Notes: generated by a model from the sequence alone, not told the origin. Shown: positions 30,605-41,508, numbered from the stretch's first letter. The stretch is DNA of 49,270 bases from JAZSQZ01 sp045538175 (GCA_045538175.1 JAZSQZ010000137.1:1-49270); one strand, 5' to 3'. A program made the numbers and translations.

Positions 30605-33600
30605 TTAAGCATCTTCATAATACTCAATAAAGCAGGTTGGACTATAAACGCCATTTACGTAAGCATCAGCATTAAATGTGATAATTATTGTTATGTCTTC
30701 ACTATATGTAAATTGGTCAACTTTAAGTTCGCCTACAGGGCTTGGGCTGCCAGCGATTTGATAAGTAATATCTGCGCCATAAATTCCTTCGAGTTTAACC
30801 CAAGAACCATTTACCAAAATTTCAAAGCAAGAATCATCAAGTTGAGCACCGAGCATTTGAGTTTTGGCTTTGTTATAGAAGGTTGCATCTCCGTTATTTT
30901 CTTCAGGAACAGCACCCCAAACGTCAGCAACAAAACCTTCTGCTAAGACATTTATGTATTGTCCTTCTGCATATTCGTATCTAAGTCCTGCAATCATACC
31001 AGATTCAATTTTGTTGATATTGTAGTTTACAACATATTCTGTTTCAGCAAAGCAAGTTGATTCTGCGAAAGTGATAATTGTTTCGTAAGTTCCAACAGCT
31101 GTTGTAGATACGGTATAGTTATAATTTGAATCTTTTGAGTAAACAAGTGTTGCAGCTTGGAATTTTGCAATTTCACTTGTTGTTCCGTTGTAAATTTTTG
31201 TAATAACATCATTAAGACCTGTAAGTGGGTTAGGATTTACAACTTGGTTTGTTTGGTCTTTAATTGCAGCAAAGTTGTATTGAAGACCTGTAAGGTCAAG
31301 TGCGTGTGTTGCACCTGTGTAATTATAACCAATACTTGAAATACTTGTTAAAACAGTTGTAAGTGAAGGTTTTACAATCTTTACACGGAATCTTGTGCCG
31401 AGTGTTGTTAAGTATGTATTAAGGTTGTGGTCAGCACTTGTGAACGAAATTGAACTCATTGTTGCGCCCCAAGTTAATTCTCCGTTGTTGTCAAAATATG
31501 AAGTGAGCAATGTTGAATCAAACGGAATACTATAGTCAAATGTTGCATTTCCAGAAACAGGTGTAGGAATTCCAAGAAGTTTCATTGTTGCTATATATGT
31601 GCTTGTATTTGAAATGCTAAAGCCTTGCATAGACCATGAGCCAAGATAACTATTGTATACAACAGGAGCAGTGAATGTTTGTGTAAGTTCAATATATTCA
31701 ATTTCAGTTTGATCAATAGGTTTTTTTGTTACAGTATATTTGTAACCAAAAGCCTTTGGAAGATAACTATCAATTGATGGAATAAACAAACCAACTGTGT
31801 TGTAAGCGCCAACTGAAGAATAAGCAACTTGATTACTTGTTCTTAATTCGTAACTATCTTCAGAGTTGTCTGAGATAAATTGATTCATAAGAGCCAAATG
31901 TTCTGCTGTAAGAGTTGGGTCATCTTTAAAGAAGATAGCAACACCATAAAGTGGTTGAGCATTATATTTTGCTGTAACACTAAGTTTTCCTTCAGTATAT
32001 TCTCCGTAAACAAAAGTGTTTGTACCAGCAAAGATTTCATAATCTTGTGTTTGTTCGATTATTACGTTTATAAGAAGTGGAGTTTCAACTGAGTAGTCTT
32101 CACTTTCGATGCTGATATGTGCCCAATAACTACCATGTGGGAAAGTTGTGATACTTCCTGCTTTTGGTGAAGCACAATTTTCATCGTAATAATAAGTGAT
32201 TCTGTAAGTTGGGTTTACAAGAGCACCAGAACTTATCCATTTGTACAAAACTTCTGGTTTTTCGAAATCTTCGGTGGTGTTGTATTCCATTGTAATTACA
32301 GGTTTTTCTTTTTCAAAGTTGAATTTAAGGCTTGTTCCGTCAAGAGAATAATCTTCTGTTGCAGGAATTGATGTAAGGTTGTCGGTAATAGCATTAAGTT
32401 CAACCTTAGCCTTTACAATTTTGAAGTATACGCGAACACTTTCGTAGTAGTTTTCAACACCTTCGTGGGCGTGATATAGAATAAAGTAATAATTACCAAC
32501 TTCCATATTTGCGTTTGAGGTGTATGTGTCTCCGGTTCTTGTGAAAGGAACTTCTGTAGCATCTGATTCATTATGTACTGATAGAGTAAGATTTGCTCTT
32601 TCGTCTCCTTCAATCTTGATAGAAACTTTACCATATGTAACAGAAACGATAGGATCAGAAACTGATGAAAAACTTGCAATTTCTGTTCCGTCTGCAAGAG
32701 TTGGATTGTAATTATAATTTTGCTTGATGTTTAATGAATCATAGAAAGAAATATTAAGTTCATTACTGCTAAGAAGGTTTGAGATACCACTAGCAAAGTT
32801 TGCTTTTTCAATATAAACAGTTTTTGACAATTCGTTTGCTTCTGGATTTGCAAATTTAGTTGTAAGATTTGTCAAGAAGAACTCTGTATAGTTTGAAGCA
32901 TTTGGATATAAAAGTTTGTAATAAACTTGATAGTGACCAGCATTTTTGATGTCGTCTTTAATAAGTTTTTTACTTGTGTCCAAAACTCTTTCGCCAACGG
33001 TTGCACCATAACTTGAGTATTTATAGAAATACTTTTCAAAAATCAAACCTTTAGTTTCGTCATAAGTTGCTGGGTCAATACTGATTTCACCACCAGCGTA
33101 AGAATAATATTTTCCTTCGTAGTAGTAAACATAAGTGATAACCATTTCAGCACTTACGCTGTTTTTGATTGTTAACTTTAAGTCTGAGTTTGTTGATTGA
33201 TCGCCCCCGCTATATACGGTTGTAAGTGGAGTACTATCTGATTGGTTGAAGTCAGTGTTTACAACGGTAAATTCTGTAGGAGTGATTGCTGTGTTTTGTA
33301 GCAAGTAGTTGTTTCCAGGAATAACAGCAAAAGATGATCTGTATCTGCCAGGAACAATAGGAGCTCTCTTTTCAGCAAGTTTAACCCAGGCTGAGCCGTT
33401 CCATTTTTCGTAATTATAAACGACGCAGAAGTTTGAGTTGTCTTTGTTGAAGTAACCATACCAACCTGTAACATCGCCTGCTGCAGAGTTAAATGTTTCA
33501 TATCCTACAACAGAGATTGCAAGTGGGTCAATGGTTGCTCCTGAATATTTAATTTCGTTATATTTGTTTGAGCCAGAATAAACATAACTGTTGTTTTGTG

Positions 33601-36600
33601 GTGCAACGAAAGCATCTGTGCTAAGAGAAACTTTGTTGATTGTCAAAACTGCATCTGAAGTGGTGGTTTGTGTAATGTGGTCATTAAATGATAAGATAAG
33701 TTTAATTCTGTATGTGCCACAGTTTTTAATACCGTTAACACCACTTACTTGCAATTCTTCGCCGTTTTGTAAAACAACAGAAATTTGAATAGGTTTGCTG
33801 TCACCAATAGCATAACTATATTTTTTATAGTTAACCTTTGATTCTTCGTCGGCAGGGATTTTAACCATATTTTCCCAAATCCAATCGTACAATCCAAGTT
33901 TGCCAAGACCTGCATCTGTTTCAAGTGAAATAAATGGGTCATAGGCAAAACTTGCATTTTCAAAACTTATAGCACCGGTGTAGTAAGTCTTTGTGATTTC
34001 AAAGAATGCGCCACCTTCGCCGTAGTAAGTTCTGTCGTTGTAGATACAAGAAATGTAGTAGAATCCAACATCAACAGGGTCGCCTTCTAACTTTTCTCCA
34101 ATAGCTTCAGGCACACCATCGCCATCGTTATCAAGTCCGTAGAAGTATTCAACTTGCATTGGAGCAACACCATAAGGACCTTCTACTGAGAAGAAGTCGT
34201 AAACAACAGTTGTGGTTGAGCCATCTAAAGCATAAAGTGTAACTTTAGTGTTTTGGATAAATGATGTTACAGCGTTGCCTGTGTATTGATATCTATCTGC
34301 AGCAGGGAAGCCGATAACAGCATCTAATTGAATAATCCTAAATGACATATCTTTTTCTTGATAGTAGTTAGGAGTAGAAACAATAACTTTTACTTTATAA
34401 CTTTGATCGATATCGCAAATTGCAATGATATCTGTACCTTCAACACAAACAACATCAGCACCAAGTTCATATGTGATTGTGCAGTATGCTTTAACTCTTG
34501 AAGGGTTTGTTGTAAATGTGAATTTGTCTAAGATTTCTGTGATAGAAATACCATACATATATTCACTGTTCCAATTGTTAAGTTCGAAATCTTCAGATCT
34601 GTTGATTTCAAAAAGAGTTTTGTATTGTGTTTCGCTAGTTGTAGATAAAGCATAGTTTGCGTTTGTTGAACGAATATTTGCAACTACGAAGTAAATACCA
34701 GCATTGATAGGTACACCAGAAAGGTGAGTTAATTGTAAGTAGTAATCATTTACACCTTTTGATGCAAGGATATAATTATCTGTTGGATCAAAAGTGAAGG
34801 TTGCGCCTTCAAGGTCTGTTCTTGAAATGTATTTTACGTTTGCAGAGTCGCCAACATAAATTTCACTTTCATAATATGCAATCAATCCATAGTAAGCAGC
34901 AACTGTTGAGTTGTAGTTTACACCAACAAATGAGTAAGAAACACCGATTTTGTCAAGATAACTTTCATCAGTTGTCATCTTAAGTGGGTTATTTATAACT
35001 TTGTTTGTGTATGTTGCAGATTTGATGCCTTGGCTATAAGTAAAACTTGCACCACTTACATCCATTTGTCTTGGAGTGATTGTTAAATCAAGGTTGATTG
35101 AAACTGAGTTGTAGTTTGCTTGGTCGCTTTCTTCTCTTGGAGTGATTGTCATTGCAACAACATAAGGAGAACCAAGAACTGTCAAACTCTTAATATAAGC
35201 AGTTGTGTAAACATTTGTGTTGTATGTTGCCTTAACACCCTTTGTAAATAATTCTGTGCACTCAGGGTCTGTGAAAATTTGAACTGAATCATATTCGACA
35301 GGGTCTGTGTTGATTTGTCTGCCAACAAGTTCGGTAGGAAGTGTTTCAGAACCATATTCCATAGGTCTAATTGCAGGTTTATCAGCATCAGTCTTGTAAT
35401 AAAGGTTTGCCTTGTTGATAATCAAACTACCGTATGAAGAAATGTTAAGTGTAGGAGAAACAACTTCGCCTGTTTCGATATTTGTAATTTTAATTGTTGT
35501 AAGGTCAACTTTTACAGTGTAAGTTCCAGCATTTACAGGAAGAAGAACAACTTCTGTGCTACCAGGTCTTTCGTATGTAAAACTATAGCCTGCCATAGGG
35601 TTTGTAGGAGTGTAGGCATATTTGTCGTCATCGATAACGATTGTAAACAAACCTGTCATCTCGCTACCTGTGTATGTTTTTTCTACGATAGAAGCAGTGA
35701 GGTCGTCAACAGAAACAACTGAAACGTTTATAACAAGTGAAGATACATAGAAAACAACTGTTGTTTCGATTGTTATGTCATAACAACTTACAACATCAAC
35801 ACCATTAAACATAAGTTTAAGTGAGTTGTATGTAAGGTAGTTAAATGTGAGTGCCGAAGAAACATTGTTCTTTCCATAAACTTCACCACTTAATGCATAT
35901 TTTGTAGGTGTTGTTTCGTTGTCAGGTTTAATTGTTAAACCAAGTTCAGGTGATGTGCCTGTGATAAGGCCATCAAATTTGTATTGAATATTTGAAACAT
36001 CAGGGGTTACGCCACTTTCAATTTCGCCAGCAATAACAGTAAATGTTGCTGATTTTTTAAGTACTGAAAGTTTGCCTTCTGTAAACTCTATAATAAAGTT
36101 CGAACCAGCATCAAGTGTGCCTTTTGTTATTTTGTAATCTTGAACAGGTGAGTACTTAACAGCTTCTGTTTCGACTGCACCTGCAATTACAGGCATATAT
36201 GAAGGAATAAACACGTCTTCAGTTGAATCTGCAACAGAAACAACATAAGTAAGTTCTGGAATATTATCCCCATATATAATTGTTTGTGAAACTGCAGAAA
36301 TAAGAAGTCTTCTTTGAGTGATTACAAATGTGTTTTCGTTTACACCATCTTCAAGTTTGTCGTTAAATGTGTATGTATAGTTAGGGTCACAAGTAAACTC
36401 TGTTAAAACATAAGAATATTCGCCAACGGCTTCGCCACTTTCACGACCAAGTGTAATTGATCTTACAATGTCTTCTTTTGTATCTCCCGTTGCAAGATTT
36501 GTAATTGTGTATGTAAACTCTTTGTCTGCGCTACCATAAATCTTTGTTTGATCTTTTGTAGGAGAAACAACAAGTTCTCTTTGTGTTATTGTATAATAAA

Positions 36601-38764
36601 CAATTTCGTCACTAAAAATTACGTTATAGTAAAGTTTGTCTGTTGACAATGTATAATCCCAAAGTTCAAGTGGGTATTGTCCAACAGTTGTAGAAGTGTC
36701 AAGTTTTTTAAATCTTATCGATGTAAATACATCTTCGTCGCCTTCAAGAAGACCAACACAATCTGCTTCATAAATAACAGCATCACTTGCAACAGTGTTA
36801 TCGTAAATCTTGGTTAGAAGCAAAGGATTTGCTTTTGGTTTTACAACAAGGTCAATTTTGTTATAGCAAACAAATGCAGGAGAAACATCGTTGTATTTTA
36901 CTTCAAAGAATTCGTCTGTTGAATCTGCTGCCTTCCAGCCTTCGTTGTTTTCATTAAATTCATAAGTTAACATCAAGCGATGTCTTTTGAAATATCCTTC
37001 TGCGTCTACTTCAGGGGTAGGGTCTTCAGCAATTGCAAGTTTAATTTTATTGTTGTATGTTACTTCGTCGGCTTCGCCTTCGTTGTATGTGTAGGTTTGA
37101 AGGGTTATCCAACCATTTTGGTCAATTGTTGGGTTTTCAATAGTTTTTCCGTTGATTGATAATGTGTATTCAAAATCATCAGCGTTTTGGCCATAATCAA
37201 TGATCTGACCTTTAAGCGCAAAGTAAACTGAGTTTTGCTTGATCGTAAATTTGTTTGTTGGGTCAAGTTCAATTTCGTAGTTATCATTTACAACAAAATT
37301 GTCAGGATCGCCATAAGTTATGATATCATATGAATATTCGCCAGGATTGTTTTGGTTTAAGTCAGCACCTGCACGTGTTAAGAATGGTAAAAGTACGTCG
37401 CCTTCAACAATACCGTTAGAATTTGTTGCATAACTTAACTCTGGGTCAGCTTCGCCTGCAAACTTTGATTGATTTGCTGTAGGATAAATTGTAAGTTTCT
37501 TAGGAGTGATTGTGTATTTTGCATTGTAAATGTCTGCACTAGTCATTGTTAAGTTCTTTTTAGAATTTTGTGCAATGACTTGTGAGCCTTTACAGTTTAA
37601 GTCGTATTCGCCAACATTAAATTTGCCTTCATACTTTTGACCGTCTTTGTAAACAGTTGTTGCAAAACTAATTTGTTTTGTAAATGTGTTTCCATAGTTT
37701 GGTGAAGCAAGGTCAGTTAAATCACTCAAATCACCTGGGTCAGCAAGAACAAATTCTGCTGTACGATAAAGTGAATAATTTGCATTTGTTATAAAACTGC
37801 TGTTTGAGCCATATGTTACAGTTTTGTCTTTTGCAACAAGTGTAACAGCAAGTGGTTCGATTGTAAGTGTGCCGTTTGCAGTTTCTTTTAAGCGATAGTT
37901 GTTTGCAAATTTTGGAGATGCATCAAGGTCAACTTCAAGTTGAATAGGATATGATCCAACATTTTGATAGGTTGTGTTTGCAGGTGTAACTGTGTCAACT
38001 GCAACGCACTTTAAGTTGTAAACGATTACGTCGTTATCTCCGTTTGGAAGAGCAACTGTATAATCATTTCCAACTTTTGAGAAATCGTCTGTGATATCTC
38101 CAGCAAGTGTTGTTATGCTATCGCTACCATAAACTTTTTTATAACTGTCAATAGGAATTTCGACATCTTTTTTAGAGATAATAATACTTGCGTCTGCCTT
38201 ATAATCTCCGTAAGTTGTTGTAACGGTATAAATACCTGCTTCCTTTGGTTGAACATTTTTCATTTCAGCAGGATATTCTGTGCCATCTTCAAGTCTTCCG
38301 GCAAACTCAAAAACAACGTCTTCGTAATCTTGCAAAATATCAACTTCAAAATTGTCACCATAGATTACTGTGTAATATTCTTGTGTGAAAGCAAGCTCTG
38401 CACTGCTTTCTGCAAAAACTCTAAGTTGAATGGAAGCATTGATATTTTCGTTGTCTTTATACTTTGCTGTGATAAAAACTTTACCTGTAGACTTTGTTGT
38501 GACAGAGCCATTATCAACAGTTGCGACGTTTGTGTCACTAGACTGCCAGATAAGTTTATCTGTTAAGTCAAAGTTTTCAGGGGCAGTCTCAACAGACACA
38601 GTGAAGGTTTGTCCTACACTTGCTGAGTAATAAGCCGTGCCAAGCTCTGTAAGGTTGCACTTAAGGGCGATACCTGCAAGAGCGTTGCCCCCACAAGCAG
38701 TGGACAAAACAAGCGTAAAGAATAAAGCGAAACAAACTGCAATATACTTTAAAGTTTTTCTCAT
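30605..38764 (-). CDS. Giant surface lipoprotein with BIG2 and many MBG/YDG-type modules
   Basis: 2,719 residues in one unbroken frame. N-terminal lipoprotein signal (helix to residue 20, lipobox LSTAC with Cys24). Residues about 45-118 are a BIG2 Ig-like domain (VGQTFTVSVETAPE, WQSSDTNVATV). Then come repeated MBG/YGX-type modules, each starting with a ITPKKL/ITQREL/ITQRRL-like strand and VxYGxx (for example KDKTVTYGSNS, KDQTKIYGSAD, SQTIIYGDNIPELTY), and a YDG-type module (LTKIYDNTV). The second half has more diverged Ig-like modules with FNYTG/YTGxxH words. No LPXTG or C-terminal membrane helix, so anchoring is by lipid. RBS TAGGAGTG. Likely an adhesin or surface scaffold (inference). Single gene, 17 percent of the window. 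Confidence 0.85.
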   Translation of the reverse strand: MRKTLKYIAVCFALFFTLVLSTACGGNALAGIALKCNLTELGTAYYSASVGQTFTVSVETAPENFDLTDKLIWQSSDTNVATVDNGSVTTKSTGKVFITAKYKDNENINASIQLRVFAESSAELAFTQEYYTVIYGDNFEVDILQDYEDVVFEFAGRLEDGTEYPAEMKNVQPKEAGIYTVTTTYGDYKADASIIISKKDVEIPIDSYKKVYGSDSITTLAGDITDDFSKVGNDYTVALPNGDNDVIVYNLKCVAVDTVTPANTTYQNVGSYPIQLEVDLDASPKFANNYRLKETANGTLTIEPLAVTLVAKDKTVTYGSNSSFITNANYSLYRTAEFVLADPGDLSDLTDLASPNYGNTFTKQISFATTVYKDGQKYEGKFNVGEYDLNCKGSQVIAQNSKKNLTMTSADIYNAKYTITPKKLTIYPTANQSKFAGEADPELSYATNSNGIVEGDVLLPFLTRAGADLNQNNPGEYSYDIITYGDPDNFVVNDNYEIELDPTNKFTIKQNSVYFALKGQIIDYGQNADDFEYTLSINGKTIENPTIDQNGWITLQTYTYNEGEADEVTYNNKIKLAIAEDPTPEVDAEGYFKRHRLMLTYEFNENNEGWKAADSTDEFFEVKYNDVSPAFVCYNKIDLVVKPKANPLLLTKIYDNTVASDAVIYEADCVGLLEGDEDVFTSIRFKKLDTSTTVGQYPLELWDYTLSTDKLYYNVIFSDEIVYYTITQRELVVSPTKDQTKIYGSADKEFTYTITNLATGDTKEDIVRSITLGRESGEAVGEYSYVLTEFTCDPNYTYTFNDKLEDGVNENTFVITQRRLLISAVSQTIIYGDNIPELTYVVSVADSTEDVFIPSYMPVIAGAVETEAVKYSPVQDYKITKGTLDAGSNFIIEFTEGKLSVLKKSATFTVIAGEIESGVTPDVSNIQYKFDGLITGTSPELGLTIKPDNETTPTKYALSGEVYGKNNVSSALTFNYLTYNSLKLMFNGVDVVSCYDITIETTVVFYVSSLVINVSVVSVDDLTASIVEKTYTGSEMTGLFTIVIDDDKYAYTPTNPMAGYSFTYERPGSTEVVLLPVNAGTYTVKVDLTTIKITNIETGEVVSPTLNISSYGSLIINKANLYYKTDADKPAIRPMEYGSETLPTELVGRQINTDPVEYDSVQIFTDPECTELFTKGVKATYNTNVYTTAYIKSLTVLGSPYVVAMTITPREESDQANYNSVSINLDLTITPRQMDVSGASFTYSQGIKSATYTNKVINNPLKMTTDESYLDKIGVSYSFVGVNYNSTVAAYYGLIAYYESEIYVGDSANVKYISRTDLEGATFTFDPTDNYILASKGVNDYYLQLTHLSGVPINAGIYFVVANIRSTNANYALSTTSETQYKTLFEINRSEDFELNNWNSEYMYGISITEILDKFTFTTNPSRVKAYCTITYELGADVVCVEGTDIIAICDIDQSYKVKVIVSTPNYYQEKDMSFRIIQLDAVIGFPAADRYQYTGNAVTSFIQNTKVTLYALDGSTTTVVYDFFSVEGPYGVAPMQVEYFYGLDNDGDGVPEAIGEKLEGDPVDVGFYYISCIYNDRTYYGEGGAFFEITKTYYTGAISFENASFAYDPFISLETDAGLGKLGLYDWIWENMVKIPADEESKVNYKKYSYAIGDSKPIQISVVLQNGEELQVSGVNGIKNCGTYRIKLILSFNDHITQTTTSDAVLTINKVSLSTDAFVAPQNNSYVYSGSNKYNEIKYSGATIDPLAISVVGYETFNSAAGDVTGWYGYFNKDNSNFCVVYNYEKWNGSAWVKLAEKRAPIVPGRYRSSFAVIPGNNYLLQNTAITPTEFTVVNTDFNQSDSTPLTTVYSGGDQSTNSDLKLTIKNSVSAEMVITYVYYYEGKYYSYAGGEISIDPATYDETKGLIFEKYFYKYSSYGATVGERVLDTSKKLIKDDIKNAGHYQVYYKLLYPNASNYTEFFLTNLTTKFANPEANELSKTVYIEKANFASGISNLLSSNELNISFYDSLNIKQNYNYNPTLADGTEIASFSSVSDPIVSVTYGKVSIKIEGDERANLTLSVHNESDATEVPFTRTGDTYTSNANMEVGNYYFILYHAHEGVENYYESVRVYFKIVKAKVELNAITDNLTSIPATEDYSLDGTSLKFNFEKEKPVITMEYNTTEDFEKPEVLYKWISSGALVNPTYRITYYYDENCASPKAGSITTFPHGSYWAHISIESEDYSVETPLLINVIIEQTQDYEIFAGTNTFVYGEYTEGKLSVTAKYNAQPLYGVAIFFKDDPTLTAEHLALMNQFISDNSEDSYELRTSNQVAYSSVGAYNTVGLFIPSIDSYLPKAFGYKYTVTKKPIDQTEIEYIELTQTFTAPVVYNSYLGSWSMQGFSISNTSTYIATMKLLGIPTPVSGNATFDYSIPFDSTLLTSYFDNNGELTWGATMSSISFTSADHNLNTYLTTLGTRFRVKIVKPSLTTVLTSISSIGYNYTGATHALDLTGLQYNFAAIKDQTNQVVNPNPLTGLNDVITKIYNGTTSEIAKFQAATLVYSKDSNYNYTVSTTAVGTYETIITFAESTCFAETEYVVNYNINKIESGMIAGLRYEYAEGQYINVLAEGFVADVWGAVPEENNGDATFYNKAKTQMLGAQLDDSCFEILVNGSWVKLEGIYGADITYQIAGSPSPVGELKVDQFTYSEDITIIITFNADAYVNGVYSPTCFIEYYEDA

Positions 38765-38884
38765 ATCGACACTCCTATAATGTTTTAATTATAATAACTA
38801 CTATATTATATAATTATTTTGTTACAACTCAAAACAAAAATGCAAAAAAAACGACACAAAAACCCAAAACAAAAGAATTTTTAA

Positions 38885-38913
38885 TTGATTTTAGGGGGTT
38901 ATTGTTGTATAAT
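38885..38913 (+). promoter_or_regulatory. Promoter of the dtd-metG operon
   Basis: TTGATT, 17 nt, TATAAT; RBS GAGGT at 38921-38925. Confidence 0.65.
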
Positions 38914-38929
38914 TCTATGCGAGGTAAAA

Positions 38930-39385
38930 ATGAGGGCAGTTATTCAAAGGTGCAACAGCGCACAAGTAACAGTTGATAGCGAAGTTATCGGCAAAATTGA
39001 TAAGGGTTTTGTCGTGTTTTTGGGCGTTCGTAGCGACGATACCGATTGGGACCTTGAATATCTAGCACGCAAAATCGCAGGTCTTCGCATTTTTGAAGAC
39101 GAAAACGGGAAAATGAATCTTAGTCCCGAAGCCGTCGGTGGCGAAATTTTAATTATTAGCAATTTTACCTTATACGGAAACACAGTTCACGGCTTTAGAC
39201 CAGATTTTATTACTGCTATGATGCCCCAAAGGGCAGAAGAGATGTATTTAAAATTTATAGAACTTTGCAAAACTTATCCTTATAAGAAAATTCAAACAGG
39301 CAAATTTGGTGCAGATATGAAAGTTGATGTTTCAAACGACGGTCCTGTTAATATAATAATTGAAACGGAGAATGTACGAAAATGA
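38930..39385 (+). CDS. dtd: D-aminoacyl-tRNA deacylase
   Basis: 151 residues from ATG 38930 (RBS GCGAGGTAAA; the longer frame to 38885 precedes the promoter). MRAVIQRCNSAQVTV at the start, LIISNFTLYGNT in place of the usual SQFTL motif, GFRPDF, and NDGPVNIIIE with the cis-Pro Gly-Pro pair. It frees tRNA from D-amino acids and mischarged Gly. Asn replaces the usual Gln of SQFTL. Its stop TGA overlaps the metG ATG. Confidence 0.93.
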   Translation: MRAVIQRCNSAQVTVDSEVIGKIDKGFVVFLGVRSDDTDWDLEYLARKIAGLRIFEDENGKMNLSPEAVGGEILIISNFTLYGNTVHGFRPDFITAMMPQRAEEMYLKFIELCKTYPYKKIQTGKFGADMKVDVSNDGPVNIIIETENVRK

Positions 39386-41097
39386 AAAAAGAAACAAGAC
39401 TTATTACAGCAGCCTTAACTTATGTTAACAATATTCCACACGCTGGCCACATTGTAGGTTGCCATTTGCCAGCAGATATTTTTGCAAGATATTGCAGAAG
39501 TTTTGGTTATGACACAACTTTTGTCGGTGGTAGCGATATGCACGGTACACCTTCAATGGTTACTGCTCAAGAATTAGGTATGAAAGTTGAAGACCTTACA
39601 AGCACTCTTCACGAAGTACACAAGAAAATTTACGAAAAATTAGGTATCAGTTACGATATCTATTCAAACACACATACAAAAACTCACGAAGAAATCACAA
39701 AAGACTTCTTCTTAAAGTTAAACGAAAGGGGATATATCACAACAGGTGAGACAGAAATGTTCTATTGTGAAAAGGACAAAATGTTTTTGCCTGACAGATT
39801 CGTCGTTGGCACCTGCCCAAAATGTGGTTACGAAGGCGCAAGCGGTGACCAATGCGAAAAATGTGACAGTCTTTTTGCTCCAAACGAACTTGTTGATGCA
39901 AAATGTAAAATTTGTGGCGAAAAAGCAGTCCTTAAAAAATCAAATCATATCTACCTTCAATTATCAAAAGATATCGACAAACTCGATGCTTGGGTAGAAT
40001 CAAAGAAATCTGTTTGGAGAAACCACGTATACCTTGAAGCAAAAAAATGGATTAAAGAAGGTTTAAGAGATAGATGTATCTCAAGGGATATCACTTGGGG
40101 CTTTAACATTCCACTTGAAGGCTTTGAAAATAAAGTTTTCTATGTTTGGTTTGATGCACCTATCGGTTATATCTCAATCACAAAAGAATTGTCCGAACAA
40201 AAATATAAAGATTTGGGGCTTGAAAAAGATGCAAAAATTTACAATTTCGTTGGTAAAGACAATATTCAATTCCACACAATCTTCTTCCCAACAATGGAAA
40301 TCGAAAACGATACTTACAACCTTGCTCACAATGTCGTAGGATTAAACTTCTTAAACTTTGAAGGTCAAAAGTTTTCAAAAAGCAAAAAAATCGGTGTATT
40401 CTGCCAAGCACTTCTAGAAGACCACCCAGAAGTTGATGTTGACACTCTAAGGGCATACCTTACAACAATTATCCCAGAAAACAAAGATACAGACTTTAAG
40501 TGGGAAGGATTTAAGGACAACACAAATTCTGAACTTGTTGGCAAATTTGGAAACTTGTTTAACAGAACAATCAATATGATAAATTCATATTTTGGTGGAA
40601 CACTTGATTTTGAAATTACAGACGACACAGTTTTAGACGAACACGATAGAGCAATAATCGATGCAATCAAAAATCAACCAACAGTAATTTCAAATTGTTT
40701 CGAAAAAGCAGAGTTAAGAGATGCTTATAGAGAAATTATGAACTTTGCAGTTGTCGGCAACGGCTATATCGAAAAGAAAGCACCTTGGAAGTTGATGAAG
40801 GAAGAAAACATCGAAGAAGCAAAAAAGACACTTTACCTTTGCTTAAACTTGTGTGCAAGTTTGTGCGTTGTCGCAAGCCCAATTATTCCAAACAAAGTTA
40901 GAGAAGTTTGGCAAAAACAAATGCTTCTTGAAGGCGATCCAACTGCTCCAAATATGTGGGAAAAAGCTTCAACTTATATCGTAAAGAAAGGTCATAGGGT
41001 TGGCACACCTTCACCACTGTTTGTAAGAATTGACGACAAACTCTTACAAACTATTAGAGAAATCTTCTCAGTTCCATACGAATTTAAAAAAGACTAA
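39382..41097 (+). CDS. metG: Methionyl-tRNA synthetase
   Basis: 571 residues. HIGH-type motif HAGH (20-23) after NNIP, zinc-knuckle region CPKCGYEGASGDQCEKC and CKICGEKAVL, WFDAPIGYIS, and KFSKSKK as the KMSKS loop. The length and end show it lacks the C-terminal tRNA-binding EMAP domain. It charges tRNA-Met with methionine. ATGA overlap with dtd indicates coupled translation. Confidence 0.95.
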   Translation: MKKETRLITAALTYVNNIPHAGHIVGCHLPADIFARYCRSFGYDTTFVGGSDMHGTPSMVTAQELGMKVEDLTSTLHEVHKKIYEKLGISYDIYSNTHTKTHEEITKDFFLKLNERGYITTGETEMFYCEKDKMFLPDRFVVGTCPKCGYEGASGDQCEKCDSLFAPNELVDAKCKICGEKAVLKKSNHIYLQLSKDIDKLDAWVESKKSVWRNHVYLEAKKWIKEGLRDRCISRDITWGFNIPLEGFENKVFYVWFDAPIGYISITKELSEQKYKDLGLEKDAKIYNFVGKDNIQFHTIFFPTMEIENDTYNLAHNVVGLNFLNFEGQKFSKSKKIGVFCQALLEDHPEVDVDTLRAYLTTIIPENKDTDFKWEGFKDNTNSELVGKFGNLFNRTINMINSYFGGTLDFEITDDTVLDEHDRAIIDAIKNQPTVISNCFEKAELRDAYREIMNFAVVGNGYIEKKAPWKLMKEENIEEAKKTLYLCLNLCASLCVVASPIIPNKVREVWQKQMLLEGDPTAPNMWEKASTYIVKKGHRVGTPSPLFVRIDDKLLQTIREIFSVPYEFKKD

Positions 41098-41111
41098 ACA
41101 AAAAAAAGTTT

Positions 41112-41145
41112 AAAAAGAAGTGGAATTTTCACTTCTTTTTTTTGT
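41112..41145 (+). terminator. Terminator of dtd-metG
   Basis: AAAGAAGTG, loop GAATTTT, CACTTCTTT, T run. Confidence 0.9.
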
Positions 41146-41479
41146 GTTTATATATATGCTCTAAATCGTACCAAATGGTTGGTCTGCAAAAATGTTTAAT
41201 ATAAACACCCTAGAAAAATAAAGGTATTTAACGCCGACCTATAAGTACAACCGTATAAAGAGTCGGAAAAACAATATGTGTTTTTATCATAAAAATTTTT
41301 ATATTTTTTGCAATTTGTTTTTTATAAATTTTATTTTTTTATTTAAAAATTTTAAACAATTTACAATCCTTTTCGAACACGCAGTCGGTGTTTTTGTGTT
41401 AAAGATAAAACACTTCAATTTACTTGTTTTTTGCTTTAATTTTGTGGTTTTAATATAAACTCAAAATGCTAATAATTGT
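41146..41479 (+). ncRNA. Structured non-coding stretch of unknown nature
   Basis: No plausible ORF. The part 41160-41275 is less AT-rich and can form ACCAA-ATGG-TTGGT (41170-41183) and CCGAC with GTCGG (about 41234-41265) hairpins, then T-rich DNA. It ends before the promoter at 41480, so it is not the leader of the next gene. I cannot match a known riboswitch, 6S RNA or SRP RNA. Confidence 0.25.
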
Positions 41480-41508
41480 TTGACAAGGTTTTTATTTGTA
41501 ACTATAAT
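41480..41508 (+). promoter_or_regulatory. Consensus promoter
   Basis: TTGACA, 17 nt, TATAAT: a perfect match for the housekeeping sigma factor; AAAGGAG follows at 41518-41523. Confidence 0.88.

Noticed and set aside
30605..38764. Tandem DNA repeats or CRISPR-like array
   Set aside because: The modules repeat only at the protein level; no regular identical repeats or spacers are seen here or elsewhere in the window.
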